From assembly GCF_001641335.1 (NCBI RefSeq), contig NZ_LVEM01000001.1:1338580-1402579 (forward strand): a stretch of DNA of 64,000 nucleotides, given 5' to 3'. The first letter of the stretch is position 1. Each line of letters begins with the position of its first letter. Below, piece by piece: positions 36,180 through 46,254 of this stretch. The notes under the pieces are model-generated. The model was not told the origin of the DNA. It ran no database searches and saw only the letters and a program-made list of their open reading frames with translations. Source of the DNA: Bradyrhizobium stylosanthis (GTDB lineage Bacteria; Pseudomonadota; Alphaproteobacteria; Rhizobiales; Xanthobacteraceae). The position numbers and the translations under genes were made by a program.

Positions 36180-38216
36180 GTGGCAACGCGAGCTAAGAAA
36201 ACCGTCAAAGCCAAGGGCAGCAAGAAAGCTGCAAAGAAAGCCACGAAAAAGGCTGTGAAGGCGCGCGCCGGCAAGGCCGTCAAGAAGGTCAAGAAGACCA
36301 AAAAGGCGGCCGCCAAGAAGGGCGCGAAGAAGAGTGTCGCGAAGACGGTAAAGAAGGCCGGCAAGAAAGCTGCAAAAAAGCAGGCCGTCGCCAAGAAGAC
36401 GGTGAAGAAGGCGGCCAAAAAGCCAGCCAAGAGTCCGGCTACGAGCAAGGCTCCGGCGAAGCAAGTGGCCAAGAAGGCGAGGGTGAGTGCGCCTGCCGTT
36501 GCCGTTGCGCCGGCTCCTGTTGCTTCGCCTCCGAAGGTCGTGAAGCCCAAGGTGTCGAAGCCCAAGATCTTGAAACCCGAGATATCAAAGCCCGAGATCG
36601 CAAAACCCGTGGCGCCGCCTGCGCCGAAGCCCGTCGCAGCTCCGCAAGCCGCCGCACCGATTGCAGCGCCCGCGCGCGACAACGTCTTCTACATCACGAC
36701 TGCGATTGCCTATCCCAACGGCGTTCCGCATATCGGTCACGCCTATGAGGCGATCGCGACCGACGTGCTGGCGCGCTTCGCGCGGCTCGACGGCAAGGAC
36801 GTGTTCTTCCTGACCGGCACCGACGAGCACGGTCAGAAGATGGTTCAGACGGCCGCCGCTGAAAACATGCCCGTCTCCGCACTCGCCGCCCGCAACGCCG
36901 GCCGCTTCAAGGAGATGGACGAGCGTCTGAACGTGTCGTTCGACCGCTTCATCCGCACTACCGAAGAGCAGCACCATCGCTCCAGCCAGGAGATCTGGCG
37001 GCGCATGGAAGCAAACGGGGACATCTACGCCGACACCTATGCCGGCTGGTACTCGGTTCGCGACGAGGCGTATTACGCCGAGGACGAGACACGCCTGAAC
37101 GACGACGGCGTGCGCCTCGGGCCGCAGGGCACGCCGGTCGATTGGGTCGAGGAGAAGAGCTATTTCTTCCGCCTGTCCGCCTATCAGGACAAGCTGCTCA
37201 AGCTGTACACGGACAACCCTGATTTCATCGGCCCGGACTCGCGCCGCAACGAGGTGGTGAGCTTCGTCAGGGGCGGCCTGCGCGATCTCTCGATCTCGCG
37301 CACCACGTTCGACTGGGGCGTCAAGGTGCCCGGCGACGAAGAGCACGTGATGTATGTCTGGGTCGACGCGCTGACCAACTATATCACCGGCGTCGGCTTC
37401 CCCGACGAAAGCGACAAGAACTGGCGCTACTGGCCGGCCGACGTGCACATCATCGGCAAGGACATCATCCGCTTCCACGCGGTGTACTGGCCCGCATTCC
37501 TGATGTCGGCCGGCATACCCGTGCAGAAGCGCGTCTATGCGCATGGCTTCCTGTTCAACAGGGGCGAGAAGATGTCGAAGTCGGTCGGCAACGTCGTCGA
37601 TCCGTTCAACCTCGCCGACCAGTATGGCGTCGACCAGATGCGCTATTTCTTCCTGCGCGAGGTGCCGTTTGGACAGGACGGCAACTACAACCACGAGGCC
37701 ATCGTCGCGCGCATCAATGCCGATCTCGCCAACGATCTCGGCAATCTCGCGCAGCGTTCGCTGTCGATGATCGCAAAGCAGCTCAGTGGCGTGCTGCCGG
37801 AGCCGGGCGAGTTCAGCGACAACGACAAGGCGATCCTGGCGATGGCCGACGGCATGATCGCCGCGAGCCGCGAGGCCATGGCGACCCAGCAGATCCATCA
37901 CTGGCTCAATGCCGTGTGGGCCGTGGTCGCGGAGGCCAACCGCTATTTCGCGGGCGAAGCGCCGTGGGCGCTCGCCAAGACCGATCCTGCCAGGCAGAAG
38001 ACGGTGCTCTACGTCACCGCCGAAGTCGTGCGCCAGATCGCGATCCTGGCCCAGCCGGCGATGCCGACTGCCTCGGGTCTGCTGCTCAATAGCCTCGGGA
38101 TCCCGGCAGGCGAGCGCACTTTCGCGATGCTTGGTGGCGACAAGCGCATCGCGCCAGGCTCGACGCTGCCGGCGCCGACGCCGGCGTTCCCGCGCTACAT
38201 CGAGCCGGCGGCCTGA
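36180..38216 (+). CDS. metG: methionyl-tRNA synthetase with histone-H1-like N-terminal extension
   Basis: 678 residues from a GTG behind AAAGGA. Residues 1-105 are Lys/Ala repeats ([14 protein letters not shown] type), residues 105-165 Pro/Lys/Val/Ala repeats ([19 protein letters not shown]). The catalytic class I domain begins at about 167, with HIGH at 184-187 and KMSKS at 464-468, then the anticodon-binding helical domain. There is no internal Met before the catalytic domain, so the extension is in frame and must be made unless a non-ATG start is used. It charges tRNA-Met. The extension looks like bacterial H1-like nucleoid or RNA-binding tails. TatD follows at 13 bp. Confidence 0.95.
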   Translation: MATRAKKTVKAKGSKKAAKKATKKAVKARAGKAVKKVKKTKKAAAKKGAKKSVAKTVKKAGKKAAKKQAVAKKTVKKAAKKPAKSPATSKAPAKQVAKKARVSAPAVAVAPAPVASPPKVVKPKVSKPKILKPEISKPEIAKPVAPPAPKPVAAPQAAAPIAAPARDNVFYITTAIAYPNGVPHIGHAYEAIATDVLARFARLDGKDVFFLTGTDEHGQKMVQTAAAENMPVSALAARNAGRFKEMDERLNVSFDRFIRTTEEQHHRSSQEIWRRMEANGDIYADTYAGWYSVRDEAYYAEDETRLNDDGVRLGPQGTPVDWVEEKSYFFRLSAYQDKLLKLYTDNPDFIGPDSRRNEVVSFVRGGLRDLSISRTTFDWGVKVPGDEEHVMYVWVDALTNYITGVGFPDESDKNWRYWPADVHIIGKDIIRFHAVYWPAFLMSAGIPVQKRVYAHGFLFNRGEKMSKSVGNVVDPFNLADQYGVDQMRYFFLREVPFGQDGNYNHEAIVARINADLANDLGNLAQRSLSMIAKQLSGVLPEPGEFSDNDKAILAMADGMIAASREAMATQQIHHWLNAVWAVVAEANRYFAGEAPWALAKTDPARQKTVLYVTAEVVRQIAILAQPAMPTASGLLLNSLGIPAGERTFAMLGGDKRIAPGSTLPAPTPAFPRYIEPAA

Positions 38217-38229
38217 GGCGGGCGTATCG

Positions 38230-39006
38230 ATGCTGGTCGACAGTCACTGCCATCTGGATTTTCCTGACTTTGCGGAGGATCTCGACGGGATCGTGTCGCG
38301 CGCCCGCGCGGCCGGTCTCGCGCGCATGGTCACGATCTCGACGCGGGTGAAGAAGCTCGATCAGCTTCTCGCCATCGCCGAGCGCTTCGACGACGTCTAT
38401 TGCTCGGTCGGCACTCATCCGCACAATGCGGATGAGGAGGACGGCATCACACCTGACGAGCTGATCGCGCTGACGCAGCACCCCAAGGTGGTTGCGCTCG
38501 GCGAAGCCGGGCTCGACTATTTCTACGACGACGGCTCGCCTGAGGCGCAGGCGAGGGGGTTCCGCGCCCACATCGCCGCCGCGCGCGCCACCGGCCTGCC
38601 GCTCGTGATCCACACCCGCGAGGCCGACGAGGACTGTGCCCGTATCCTGGAAGAGGAGGCGGCCAAGGGATCGTTTAACGCCGTGCTGCATTGTTACACC
38701 GGCGGTCGCGAACTGGCGCTCAAGGCGGTGTCGCTCGGGCTCTATATCGGATTTACGGGCATCCTGACCTTCAAGAAATCGGAAGCCTTGCGCGCGCTTG
38801 CGGCCGAACTGCCGTCCGATCGTATTCTGGTTGAAACAGACTCGCCCTACCTTGCGCCGGGCAAGTTCCGCGGCAAGCGCAACGAGCCGGCCTATGTGGT
38901 CGAGGTGGCCAAAGTGCTCGCCGAGACGCGCGGCGCGTCGTTCGACGAGATCTCGCGCCAGACAAGCGAAAACTTCTTTCGCCTGTTCTCCAAGGTGAAA
39001 GCATAA
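38230..39006 (+). CDS. TatD family metal-dependent hydrolase (3'-5' DNase type)
   Basis: 258 residues. Metal ligands are visible in DSHCHLDF, GEAGLDYFYDD, VIHTREADED, HCYTGG and ETDSPYLAPG, covering the whole TatD TIM-barrel site. TatD/YcfH proteins act as deoxyribonucleases. The start is the ATG 13 bp after metG; metG, tatD and MBL-hydrolase is a conserved arrangement in many bacteria. Confidence 0.93.
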   Translation: MLVDSHCHLDFPDFAEDLDGIVSRARAAGLARMVTISTRVKKLDQLLAIAERFDDVYCSVGTHPHNADEEDGITPDELIALTQHPKVVALGEAGLDYFYDDGSPEAQARGFRAHIAAARATGLPLVIHTREADEDCARILEEEAAKGSFNAVLHCYTGGRELALKAVSLGLYIGFTGILTFKKSEALRALAAELPSDRILVETDSPYLAPGKFRGKRNEPAYVVEVAKVLAETRGASFDEISRQTSENFFRLFSKVKA

Positions 39007-39019
39007 GACTGGGAGCCGC

Positions 39020-39817
39020 ATGACTCTGACGCTGACGATCCTGGGCTGCGGCTCCTCCGCCGGCGTGCCGCGCCCGGCACTCGGCTGGGGCGCCTGCGAT
39101 CCGACCAATCCGAAGAATCGCCGCCGGCGCTGCTCGTTGCTGGTCGAACGGACCTCCGAGCACGGCACCACACGGATCGTGATCGACACCTCGCCGGACC
39201 TGCGCGAGCAATTGCTCTCGACCAATGTCGACCACATCGACGCGGTGTTTTTGACCCACGAGCATGCCGACCAGACCCACGGCATGGACGATCTGCGCTC
39301 GGTCGTGATGCACATGCGCCGCCGCATCCCGACCTATTTCAACCAGTCGACCGCCAAGGACATCCTGTCGCGCTTCTCCTATTGCTTCATTTCGCCTGAG
39401 GGCAGCGACTATCCGCCGATCCTGACGCGGCATTCGATCGAGGCGGGCGGGAGCCAGACCATTCTGGGCAAGGGTGGCGCCGTGACGATGACGGCCTTCC
39501 TGGTGCAGCACGGCACCATCCCCGCGCTCGGCTATCGCATCGGCGACGCCGCCTACACACCCGACCTTAACGACATCCCGCGCGAGAGCTGGGGCGCGCT
39601 GGAAAACCTCGATCTCTGGATCGTGGACGGCCTGCGCTACACCCAGCATGTCAGCCATTTCAGCATCAACGACGCGCTGTCCTGGATCGAGCGCTTCAAG
39701 CCGAAGCGTGCCGTCATCACCAACATGACGGCCGACGTCGACTATGAAGTGATCAGGCAGTCGCTGCCTGCCGGCGTGGTGCCGGCCTATGACGGCTTGC
39801 GGCTGGAGACGCGCTGA
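39020..39817 (+). CDS. MBL-fold metallo-hydrolase (PhnP/RNase Z-like)
   Basis: 265 residues. The metal motif HEHADQTHGMDDLR (HxHxDH type), the later VQHG and DGLRYTQHVSHFSI, and the N-terminal LGCGSSAGVPRP are characteristic of PhnP-like phosphodiesterases. Cytoplasmic. It follows tatD by 13 bp and is probably in the same operon. The physiological substrate is unknown; the cyclic phosphodiesterase activity of PhnP is the closest known function. Confidence 0.88.
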   Translation: MTLTLTILGCGSSAGVPRPALGWGACDPTNPKNRRRRCSLLVERTSEHGTTRIVIDTSPDLREQLLSTNVDHIDAVFLTHEHADQTHGMDDLRSVVMHMRRRIPTYFNQSTAKDILSRFSYCFISPEGSDYPPILTRHSIEAGGSQTILGKGGAVTMTAFLVQHGTIPALGYRIGDAAYTPDLNDIPRESWGALENLDLWIVDGLRYTQHVSHFSINDALSWIERFKPKRAVITNMTADVDYEVIRQSLPAGVVPAYDGLRLETR

Positions 39818-39981
39818 GCCTATCCAATGGAAATTTGCCGCTTGTCGGCATGCTCCTTGCTTTCGCGACCCCCATCGTGTTGGTCTAACGTCTCAAAGAC
39901 AGGCGTTGGCAGGAGGCGATAATCAGGCACGGCGAGCTATCGCCGGACTTGATTGCGCCGCAAGATGAGGATGGGGGCCGC

Positions 39982-40569
39982 GTGGCAGGGCACGGCGACG
40001 ACGTAGAGACTGTCGGACCGGTCCGACGCGCTCTGGATCTGCTTTATCTCGGTTCGGGCATTGCGGCCGGTGCCTTCCTGGTCGCGATCTTCGCCATCAT
40101 GATGGTGATGTCGGTGGGGCGGCAGTTTGCGCTCAACATCCCCGCCGGAGACGATTTCGCATCCTGGTGCATGGCGGCGATGGCGTTTCTCGGCCTCGCC
40201 CACACCTTCAAGCGCGGCGAGATGATCCGCGTCGGCCTGCTGCTGGAACGGCTGCACGGACGGACCAAGCAGGTCGCGGAGATCGTGGCGCTCGGCATTG
40301 CAACCGCCTTCATCCTCTATTTCACGCGGCACGCGCTGCAGATGACCTATGATTCCTGGCGCTTCAACGACGTGGCGCAGGGCGTCGTCGCGCTTCCCCT
40401 CTGGATACCGCAGCTCGGCTTTGCGGGTGGTCTCGTGATCCTGTCGGTCGCGCTGATCGACGAGATGGTCAACGTCATCGGCGGCAACCGCCCGAGCTAC
40501 GAGAAGGGCTCACCGGACGAGACGCCGGAAGAATTCGTCGAGCGCATCTCGCAGGGCGGAGGCGGTTGA
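39982..40569 (+). CDS. TRAP transporter small permease (DctQ type)
   Basis: About 195 residues from a GTG; a TTG 11 codons earlier is possible. Four membrane segments and the signature VMSVGRQFALNIPAGDDFASWCMAAMAFLGLAHTFKRGEMIRVGLLLERL fit DctQ. It forms the membrane complex with the following DctM-type protein. Its stop overlaps a TTG in front of the next start; the ATG of the large permease lies 2 bp after. Confidence 0.88.
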   Translation: MAGHGDDVETVGPVRRALDLLYLGSGIAAGAFLVAIFAIMMVMSVGRQFALNIPAGDDFASWCMAAMAFLGLAHTFKRGEMIRVGLLLERLHGRTKQVAEIVALGIATAFILYFTRHALQMTYDSWRFNDVAQGVVALPLWIPQLGFAGGLVILSVALIDEMVNVIGGNRPSYEKGSPDETPEEFVERISQGGGG

Positions 40570-40571
40570 CC

Positions 40572-41885
40572 ATGGCCAATCTCGGCATGATCGAGCTCTC
40601 TTTCATTCTACTGGGCGTGATGATCCTGCTGCTCGGAAGCGGCGTCTGGATCGCGGTGTCGCTCGGGCTCGTCGGCTTCGTGGCGATGGCACTGACGACG
40701 AGCTTGCCGCTCGGTTCTGTGCTTGCGACCACGACCTGGAGCGCAAGCTCGTCCTGGACGCTGGCCGCGCTGCCGTTGTTCATCTGGATGGGTGAAATCC
40801 TCTTTCGCACCAAATTGTCGGAGGAAATGTTTCGAGGCCTGTCGCCCTGGGTTCAGTGGCTGCCGGGACGGCTGACGCATGTGAACGTGATCGGCTGCGG
40901 CATCTTCGCCGCAGTATCGGGATCTTCGGCCGCAACCTGCGCGACCATCGGCAAGATCGCGCTGCCCGAGCTCGACAAGCGTGGCTATGACAAGGGTCTG
41001 AGCCTTGGATCGCTCGCAGGCTCCGGCACGCTTGGCCTGCTGATCCCGCCGTCGATTCCGATGGTGGTCTACGCGGTCACGGCGAACGTCTCTGTGCTTC
41101 AGGTGTTCCTCGGCGGCTTCCTGCCGGGTTTGCTCGTGATGGTGCTCTATTCCGGCTACATCATCATCTGGTCGCTGCTGAACCCCGGCAAGATTCCCCC
41201 GCGCGATCCGCCGATGCCGTTTCGTCGAAAGCTCCAGGAATCCGCCAAGCTCGTACCCTGCCTGCTGCTGATCCTCGCAGTGTTCCTCTCGCTCGTGCTC
41301 GGCTTTGCGACCGCGACCGAGTGTGCGGCTTGGGGTGTCGCCGGCGCACTGCTGCTGGCGTGGTGGAGCGGCACGCTCACGCGCAAGAACTTCCTCGAGA
41401 GCATCATGAGCGCGACGCGCCTGACCTGCATGATCATGTTGATCCTCGCGGGCGCGGCCTACACCACGGCGGCGATGGCCTATACCGGCATCCCCGCAGC
41501 GCTCGCCACCTGGGTCCAGGGGCAGCAGCTCACGCCCGGCATGCTCGCACTGTACCTGAGCATCATGTACATCATCCTGGGATGTCTGATCGATGGCATC
41601 TCGATGATCGTGCTGACGGCCGTCATCGTGCTGCCGATGGTGAAGCAGGCGGGTCTCGATCTGGTCTGGTTCGGGGTCTATCTCATCATCCACGTCGAGA
41701 TGGCGCAGATCACGCCGCCGGTGGGCTTCAACCTGTTCGTGCTCCAGAACATGAGTGGCCGCGACACTTTCACCGTTGCGCGGGCTGCGTTTCCGTTCTT
41801 CGTGTTGCTGCTGGCCGCCGTGTTCATCATCACGGAATACCCGCAGATCGTGCTGCTTCTGCCCAAGCTTGCTTTCCCCGACTGA
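40572..41885 (+). CDS. TRAP transporter large permease (DctM type)
   Basis: 437 residues, about 12 hydrophobic segments. Family motifs: SGSSAATCATIGKIALPEL, LAGSGTLGLLIPPSIPMVVYAV, and HVEMAQITPPVGFNLFVLQ. It carries out sodium- or proton-coupled import of a carboxylate or similar anion delivered by the binding protein. 27 bp separate it from the binding-protein gene. Confidence 0.93.
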   Translation: MANLGMIELSFILLGVMILLLGSGVWIAVSLGLVGFVAMALTTSLPLGSVLATTTWSASSSWTLAALPLFIWMGEILFRTKLSEEMFRGLSPWVQWLPGRLTHVNVIGCGIFAAVSGSSAATCATIGKIALPELDKRGYDKGLSLGSLAGSGTLGLLIPPSIPMVVYAVTANVSVLQVFLGGFLPGLLVMVLYSGYIIIWSLLNPGKIPPRDPPMPFRRKLQESAKLVPCLLLILAVFLSLVLGFATATECAAWGVAGALLLAWWSGTLTRKNFLESIMSATRLTCMIMLILAGAAYTTAAMAYTGIPAALATWVQGQQLTPGMLALYLSIMYIILGCLIDGISMIVLTAVIVLPMVKQAGLDLVWFGVYLIIHVEMAQITPPVGFNLFVLQNMSGRDTFTVARAAFPFFVLLLAAVFIITEYPQIVLLLPKLAFPD

Positions 41886-41912
41886 TCTCGTTCGACCGTG
41901 AGGAGAAGTCCG

Positions 41913-42887
41913 ATGAAGTCCCGTCTCGTCCGCGCAGGCCTGATCGCCGGCGCCGTGCTGGCCGCAACGCCCGCCCTGGCGCAAACCAAATGGAATCTGC
42001 CGGCCGCGTATCCCGCCGACAATCCGCACTCGGAAAATCTGGTCGCGTTCGCCAAGGACGTCGACGCCGCCACGTCCGGCAAGCTCCAGATCACGGTCCA
42101 TCCCGGCGCCTCGCTGTTCAAGGCCCCGGACATCAAGCGCGCGGTGATGACCGGCCAGGCGCAGATGGGCGAGGTGCTGCTGTCGATCCATGAGAACGAG
42201 GACCCGATCTACGGCGTCGATGTCGTTCCGTTCCTCGCGACTAGCTTTCCGGATGCGATGAAGCTTTATCAGGCGTCGAAGCCGCTGATCGCCAAGAAGC
42301 TCGACGCACAGGGTCTCAAGCTGCTGTTCGTCGTGCCGTGGGCGCCGCAAGGCGTCTACGTCAACAAGCCGCTGGCCACGATCGAGGACATGAAGGGCCT
42401 GAAATGGCGCGCCTACAATGTCGGGACCGCGCGCATCGGCGAGCTGGTCGGCGCGCAAGCCGTCACGATCCAGGCGGCCGAGCTGCCGCAGGCGCTCGCG
42501 ACCGGCGTGGTGAATTCCTTCATGTCGTCAGGCGGGACCGGCTACGATTCGAAGGCCTGGGAGTCGCTGAAATATTTCTATGACGTGCAGGCTTGGATCC
42601 CGAAGGACTACACCTTCGTGAACAAGGCTGCGTTCGAAGCCCTCGACAAGCCGACCCAGGAAGCCATCCTCAAGGCCGCCGCCACCGCGGAGACGCGCGG
42701 CTGGAAGGCCTGGGAAGAGAAGGCCAACTGGTACATCGATCAGCTCAAGGCGAAGGGTATGACGGTCGAGCCGCCCAGTGCTGCGCTCAAGGCCGGCTTC
42801 CAGAAGGTGGGCGATCAGCTCACGGCCGACTGGCTGAAAAAGGCCGGTACTGACGGTCAGGCCGTGGTCGACGCCTACAAGAAGTGA
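41913..42887 (+). CDS. TRAP transporter substrate-binding protein (DctP type)
   Basis: 324 residues from the ATG behind GAGGAG; an upstream start is less likely. Signal peptide with cleavage after PALAQ. DctP features include HPGASLFKAPDIKRAVMTGQAQMGEVL and GLKWRAYNVGTARIGELVGA with the ligand-binding Arg. It is the periplasmic receptor of the transporter encoded just upstream. The ligand is not predictable. Confidence 0.92.
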   Translation: MKSRLVRAGLIAGAVLAATPALAQTKWNLPAAYPADNPHSENLVAFAKDVDAATSGKLQITVHPGASLFKAPDIKRAVMTGQAQMGEVLLSIHENEDPIYGVDVVPFLATSFPDAMKLYQASKPLIAKKLDAQGLKLLFVVPWAPQGVYVNKPLATIEDMKGLKWRAYNVGTARIGELVGAQAVTIQAAELPQALATGVVNSFMSSGGTGYDSKAWESLKYFYDVQAWIPKDYTFVNKAAFEALDKPTQEAILKAAATAETRGWKAWEEKANWYIDQLKAKGMTVEPPSAALKAGFQKVGDQLTADWLKKAGTDGQAVVDAYKK

Positions 42888-42954
42888 GGGCGAAGAGCAT
42901 CGCAGTGCGTGCGGTCGGCGGCGTCCGCGCGCCGTCGCCGATCAATACGCCTGG

Positions 42955-44358
42955 TCACCAAGCGTAGCGCAGCACGGCCCTGCCGGTGTAGGAGCGCATC
43001 AGGCTCGACACTTCGCTGTCGAAGTTCGCCGCAGCGGACCAGCCGTTCACAGCGCGCAGCTCGAGTGCGACGCCCGTCAGCATGGCGTTTGGCGCTAGCG
43101 ACGTCGCCGCGGCAATCGGTCCTGGACCGGGCTGCGACTGGAACGATGCCGGGATCGCTTGCCCCGCGTTGAAGCCATGCGCCCAGGCGAGCCGGCCGCG
43201 CAGGTTCACTTCGCTTCCCGCCAGGGCAAGGGACGTGCTCGTGCGGAGGCCCAGCTCGGTGCGGCCATCGCTGAGACTGTCGCTTCCGGTCGGGCTCGAA
43301 AGTGCATTGGCCGCGCCCGGCGGCGGCTGCGTCGCACTGGTGGAGGAGGGCAGGCGGAAGCTGGTGATCTGTGCCGCCGCGTAGGGCGTGACACCAAGCC
43401 AGGGTGTGGCCAGACGATAGCCGCCTTCGATGCGGCCGGAATAGGCGTTGGCGTTGATCGCAGCAGCGAGCTGGCCGGAGCCGGCCGGTGTCACCGGATG
43501 ATCATTGCTGATGGCTTGCCAGCCGTAGGCGAGGCCCGTGGCAACATAGGCCGACCCGACGCTGTGCCGGATGAAGGCGCCGGCCTGGAACAGATCGGAG
43601 CGGCCGCTCGAGAAATTGTTGGCGAAGCCAGTGCCGCCTCCGGCCAGTGCAAAGCCCATCCGGGTCTGCGGCGAGAGAGAATAATCGGCTCCGGCCACGG
43701 TGCCGTAACTGCGGCTGGCGGAGCCGGTGCTGCCGGTCGCCATCTGCGAGCCGCCAAAGCCCGCCGCCCAGACGTTCCAGTGCGGGGCTGCGAGCGAGGG
43801 CCTGCCGTAGATCGCCCCGTAGGCGTCGCGGCCGATGCCGCCATGGGTCGGATCGTTGCCGATATCGGCGTAAGCGGCGAGCTCCGCGTCCAGTTCGGAC
43901 CTGCCCGGGCCGCGGCCATCGACGGCGGGATCGAGCAGGGTCTGCGTGAACTGGGACATCGCCAGGAACGTGGCCTGCGCCGTCTCGCCCTGCGTGGCCT
44001 GGTCGGAGCCGCTGCCGAAGCCCTGTCGCATGCCGAACCGCCCCGTGCCGGCAAGTCCGGGCGGCTCGGTGTTCCAGCCATAGTTCGGCGGCATGCCGCC
44101 GGCGCCACCCGTGCCGCCACCGCCAAATGGCGCTCCGCCAAAGCCGGAGGCTTGCGGTCCGCCGTACATCGGACCACTCATCGCGCCGCCGAAATTATTG
44201 AAGCCGTTGCCGGGCGGGTTCGGACTAGGCGCGCCGAAATTCTCGGAGCCCCCGAACGCGCCGAATTCGCGCATGACCTGCGCGTCGGCCGCGCGCGGCA
44301 GCAGCAACCCGGCCGTCAATAGCAGTAGCGTCAGACGCGCACGCACGTCTGCGCTCAC
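42955..44358 (-). CDS. autotransporter-barrel outer membrane protein with Gly/Pro-rich head
   Basis: 467 residues. Signal peptide to ADA; then about 80 residues rich in Gly, Pro and Asn (NFGAPSPNPPGNGFNNFGGA and similar). From about 185 a 12-stranded autotransporter barrel (WNVWAAGFGGSQMATGS, SPQTRMGFALAGGGTGF, AVLRYAW at the end), terminating in Trp. No recognisable passenger domain of normal size exists, so this may act mainly as a barrel or as a stump. It stands alone on the reverse strand. Confidence 0.82.
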   Translation of the reverse strand: MSADVRARLTLLLLTAGLLLPRAADAQVMREFGAFGGSENFGAPSPNPPGNGFNNFGGAMSGPMYGGPQASGFGGAPFGGGGTGGAGGMPPNYGWNTEPPGLAGTGRFGMRQGFGSGSDQATQGETAQATFLAMSQFTQTLLDPAVDGRGPGRSELDAELAAYADIGNDPTHGGIGRDAYGAIYGRPSLAAPHWNVWAAGFGGSQMATGSTGSASRSYGTVAGADYSLSPQTRMGFALAGGGTGFANNFSSGRSDLFQAGAFIRHSVGSAYVATGLAYGWQAISNDHPVTPAGSGQLAAAINANAYSGRIEGGYRLATPWLGVTPYAAAQITSFRLPSSTSATQPPPGAANALSSPTGSDSLSDGRTELGLRTSTSLALAGSEVNLRGRLAWAHGFNAGQAIPASFQSQPGPGPIAAATSLAPNAMLTGVALELRAVNGWSAAANFDSEVSSLMRSYTGRAVLRYAW

Positions 44359-44583
44359 GACACAAACCGCATGAAGCGCCCCAACCGCGCCGGATGCCAG
44401 CCGCGCAGCCCGCGCGGCGAATCAAATGGAAACAGCGAATCCGACGGAGCTGAATCGTAAATGCGTCTCTAATGTTTTCCAATCTTTTCCTGGCGTGTCG
44501 CGATGTCGTCGAACCCGCGCGAACGGTTTCGCGACGATGCGGCCATCGCCGCTGCGCTCAATGTTTCAAAATGTGTCTGCGGC

Positions 44584-46233
44584 TTAGGCCGTGATTGCCT
44601 TTGCCGAGCCCACCTCGTTGCGCAGCAGGAATTTCTGGATCTTGCCCGTGGAGGTCTTCGGGATCGGCCCGAACACGACGGCCTTCGGCGTCTTGAATCC
44701 ACTCATCTGCGTGCGGCAGAAGGCGATGATGTCGGCTTCACTCGCGCTAGCACCGTCCTTCAGCTCGACGAAGGCGCAGGGCACTTCGCCCCATTTCGGA
44801 TCGGGCTTTGCGACCACGGCCGCGAACAGCACGGCCGGATGCTTGTAGAGGACGTCTTCGACCTCGACGGACGAGATGTTCTCGCCGCCGGAGATGATGA
44901 TGTCCTTGGAGCGGTCCTTGATGGTGACGTAGCCGTGCTCGTCGAGCACGCCGAGATCGCCGGTGTGAAACCAGCCGCCCTCGAACGCTTCCTTCGTCGC
45001 CTTCTCGTTCTTCAGGTAACCCTTCATCACTATGTTGCCGCGGAACATGACCTCGCCGATGGTCTCGCCGTCGCGCGGCACCTCTCGCATCGTCTGCGGA
45101 TTGATCACGGTGACGCCTTCCTCGAGCGGGTAGGGCACGCCCTGCCGCCGCTTCATGCGCGCGCGTTCGGGCGCGGGAAGATCGTCCCAGCCGGGCTGCT
45201 CGGCGCAGACGGAGGCGGGGCCGTAGACCTCGGTCAGGCCGTAGACATGCGTGAGCTTGATGCCGATGCTTTCGGCGCCTTCCAGCACCGCGACCGGCGG
45301 CGCCGCACCCGCGATCAGGCCGACGACACGGCGGGCCGCATTGCCTTTCGGCGCATCGGGCGCGTTGATCAGCGTGTTGTAGACGATCGGCGCGCCGCAC
45401 ATGTGGGTGACGCCATGCTGCTTGATCAGCTCGAAGATCCTGGTCGGCTCGACCTTGCGCAGGCAGACATTGATGCCGGCCGCGGCCGCGATGGTCCAGG
45501 GGAAGCACCAGCCGTTGCAGTGGAACATCGGCAGCGTCCAGAGATAGACCGGATGCTGGCCGAGATTGCCGGCGAGGATGTTGCTGACGGCGTTCAGATA
45601 GGCGCCGCGATGATGCGTGACGACGCCCTTGGGATTGCCTGTCGTGCCCGAGGTGTAGCTCAGCGCGATCGCATCCCATTCGTCGTTGAGCGGGACCGCG
45701 GCGAAGCCGGGATCGCCTTGCGCGACGGCGGCCTCGTATTCGATCTCGCCGATGCGCTTACCGCCCTTGAAGGCGGCGTCGTCGACGTCGATCACGAACG
45801 GCTTCGGGCCGCTCATCCGCGCCAGCGCGTCGGTGATGACGGTCGAAAATTCGGGATCGACCAGGATGATCTTGGCGCCGCCATGGTCGAGCTGGAACGC
45901 GATCGAGGGCGCATCGAGGCGGATGTTGAGCGCGTTAAGCACGGCACCCGTCATCGGCACGGCGAAGTGGGCCTCGTTCATGGCCGGTATGTTCGGCAGC
46001 ATTGCCGCCACGGTGTCGCCGACGCCGATGCCCTTGCCAGCAAGATACGACGCAAAGCGCCGGCAGCGCTCATAGGTCTGCCCCCACGTGAAGCTGCGGC
46101 CTTCATAGACGGTGCTGACATGGTCCGGATAGACGGCGGCACTGCGCGCGAGGAAGCTCAGCGGGCTCAGCGGCACGTAGTTGGCGGGGGTCTTGTCGAG
46201 GCCGATATTGTAGGGGTTCTGGCGCTCACTCAT
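44584..46233 (-). CDS. acyl-CoA synthetase (AMP-binding)
   Basis: 549 residues from MSERQN; a start two codons earlier is equivalent. ANL-superfamily motifs: YTSGTTGNPKG (AMP P-loop), YGLTEVYGPA, GWFHTGDLGVLDEHGYV, and the C-terminal catalytic Lys in PKTSTGKIQK. The HHRGAYLNAVSN and PMFHCNGWCFPW blocks are typical of medium-chain fatty acid/aryl-CoA ligases. It is cotranscribed after the TRAP transporter genes (21-bp gap), which suggests it activates the imported acid. Cytoplasmic. Confidence 0.92.
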   Translation of the reverse strand: MSERQNPYNIGLDKTPANYVPLSPLSFLARSAAVYPDHVSTVYEGRSFTWGQTYERCRRFASYLAGKGIGVGDTVAAMLPNIPAMNEAHFAVPMTGAVLNALNIRLDAPSIAFQLDHGGAKIILVDPEFSTVITDALARMSGPKPFVIDVDDAAFKGGKRIGEIEYEAAVAQGDPGFAAVPLNDEWDAIALSYTSGTTGNPKGVVTHHRGAYLNAVSNILAGNLGQHPVYLWTLPMFHCNGWCFPWTIAAAAGINVCLRKVEPTRIFELIKQHGVTHMCGAPIVYNTLINAPDAPKGNAARRVVGLIAGAAPPVAVLEGAESIGIKLTHVYGLTEVYGPASVCAEQPGWDDLPAPERARMKRRQGVPYPLEEGVTVINPQTMREVPRDGETIGEVMFRGNIVMKGYLKNEKATKEAFEGGWFHTGDLGVLDEHGYVTIKDRSKDIIISGGENISSVEVEDVLYKHPAVLFAAVVAKPDPKWGEVPCAFVELKDGASASEADIIAFCRTQMSGFKTPKAVVFGPIPKTSTGKIQKFLLRNEVGSAKAITA

Positions 46234-46254
46234 CGACACCCTCCTTCAAACGCG

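Noticed and set aside
40608..42458. 616-codon reverse frame opposite the TRAP genes
   Set aside because: Spans two unrelated forward genes; composition is that of an antisense artefact (His/Asp/Gln/Arg-rich).
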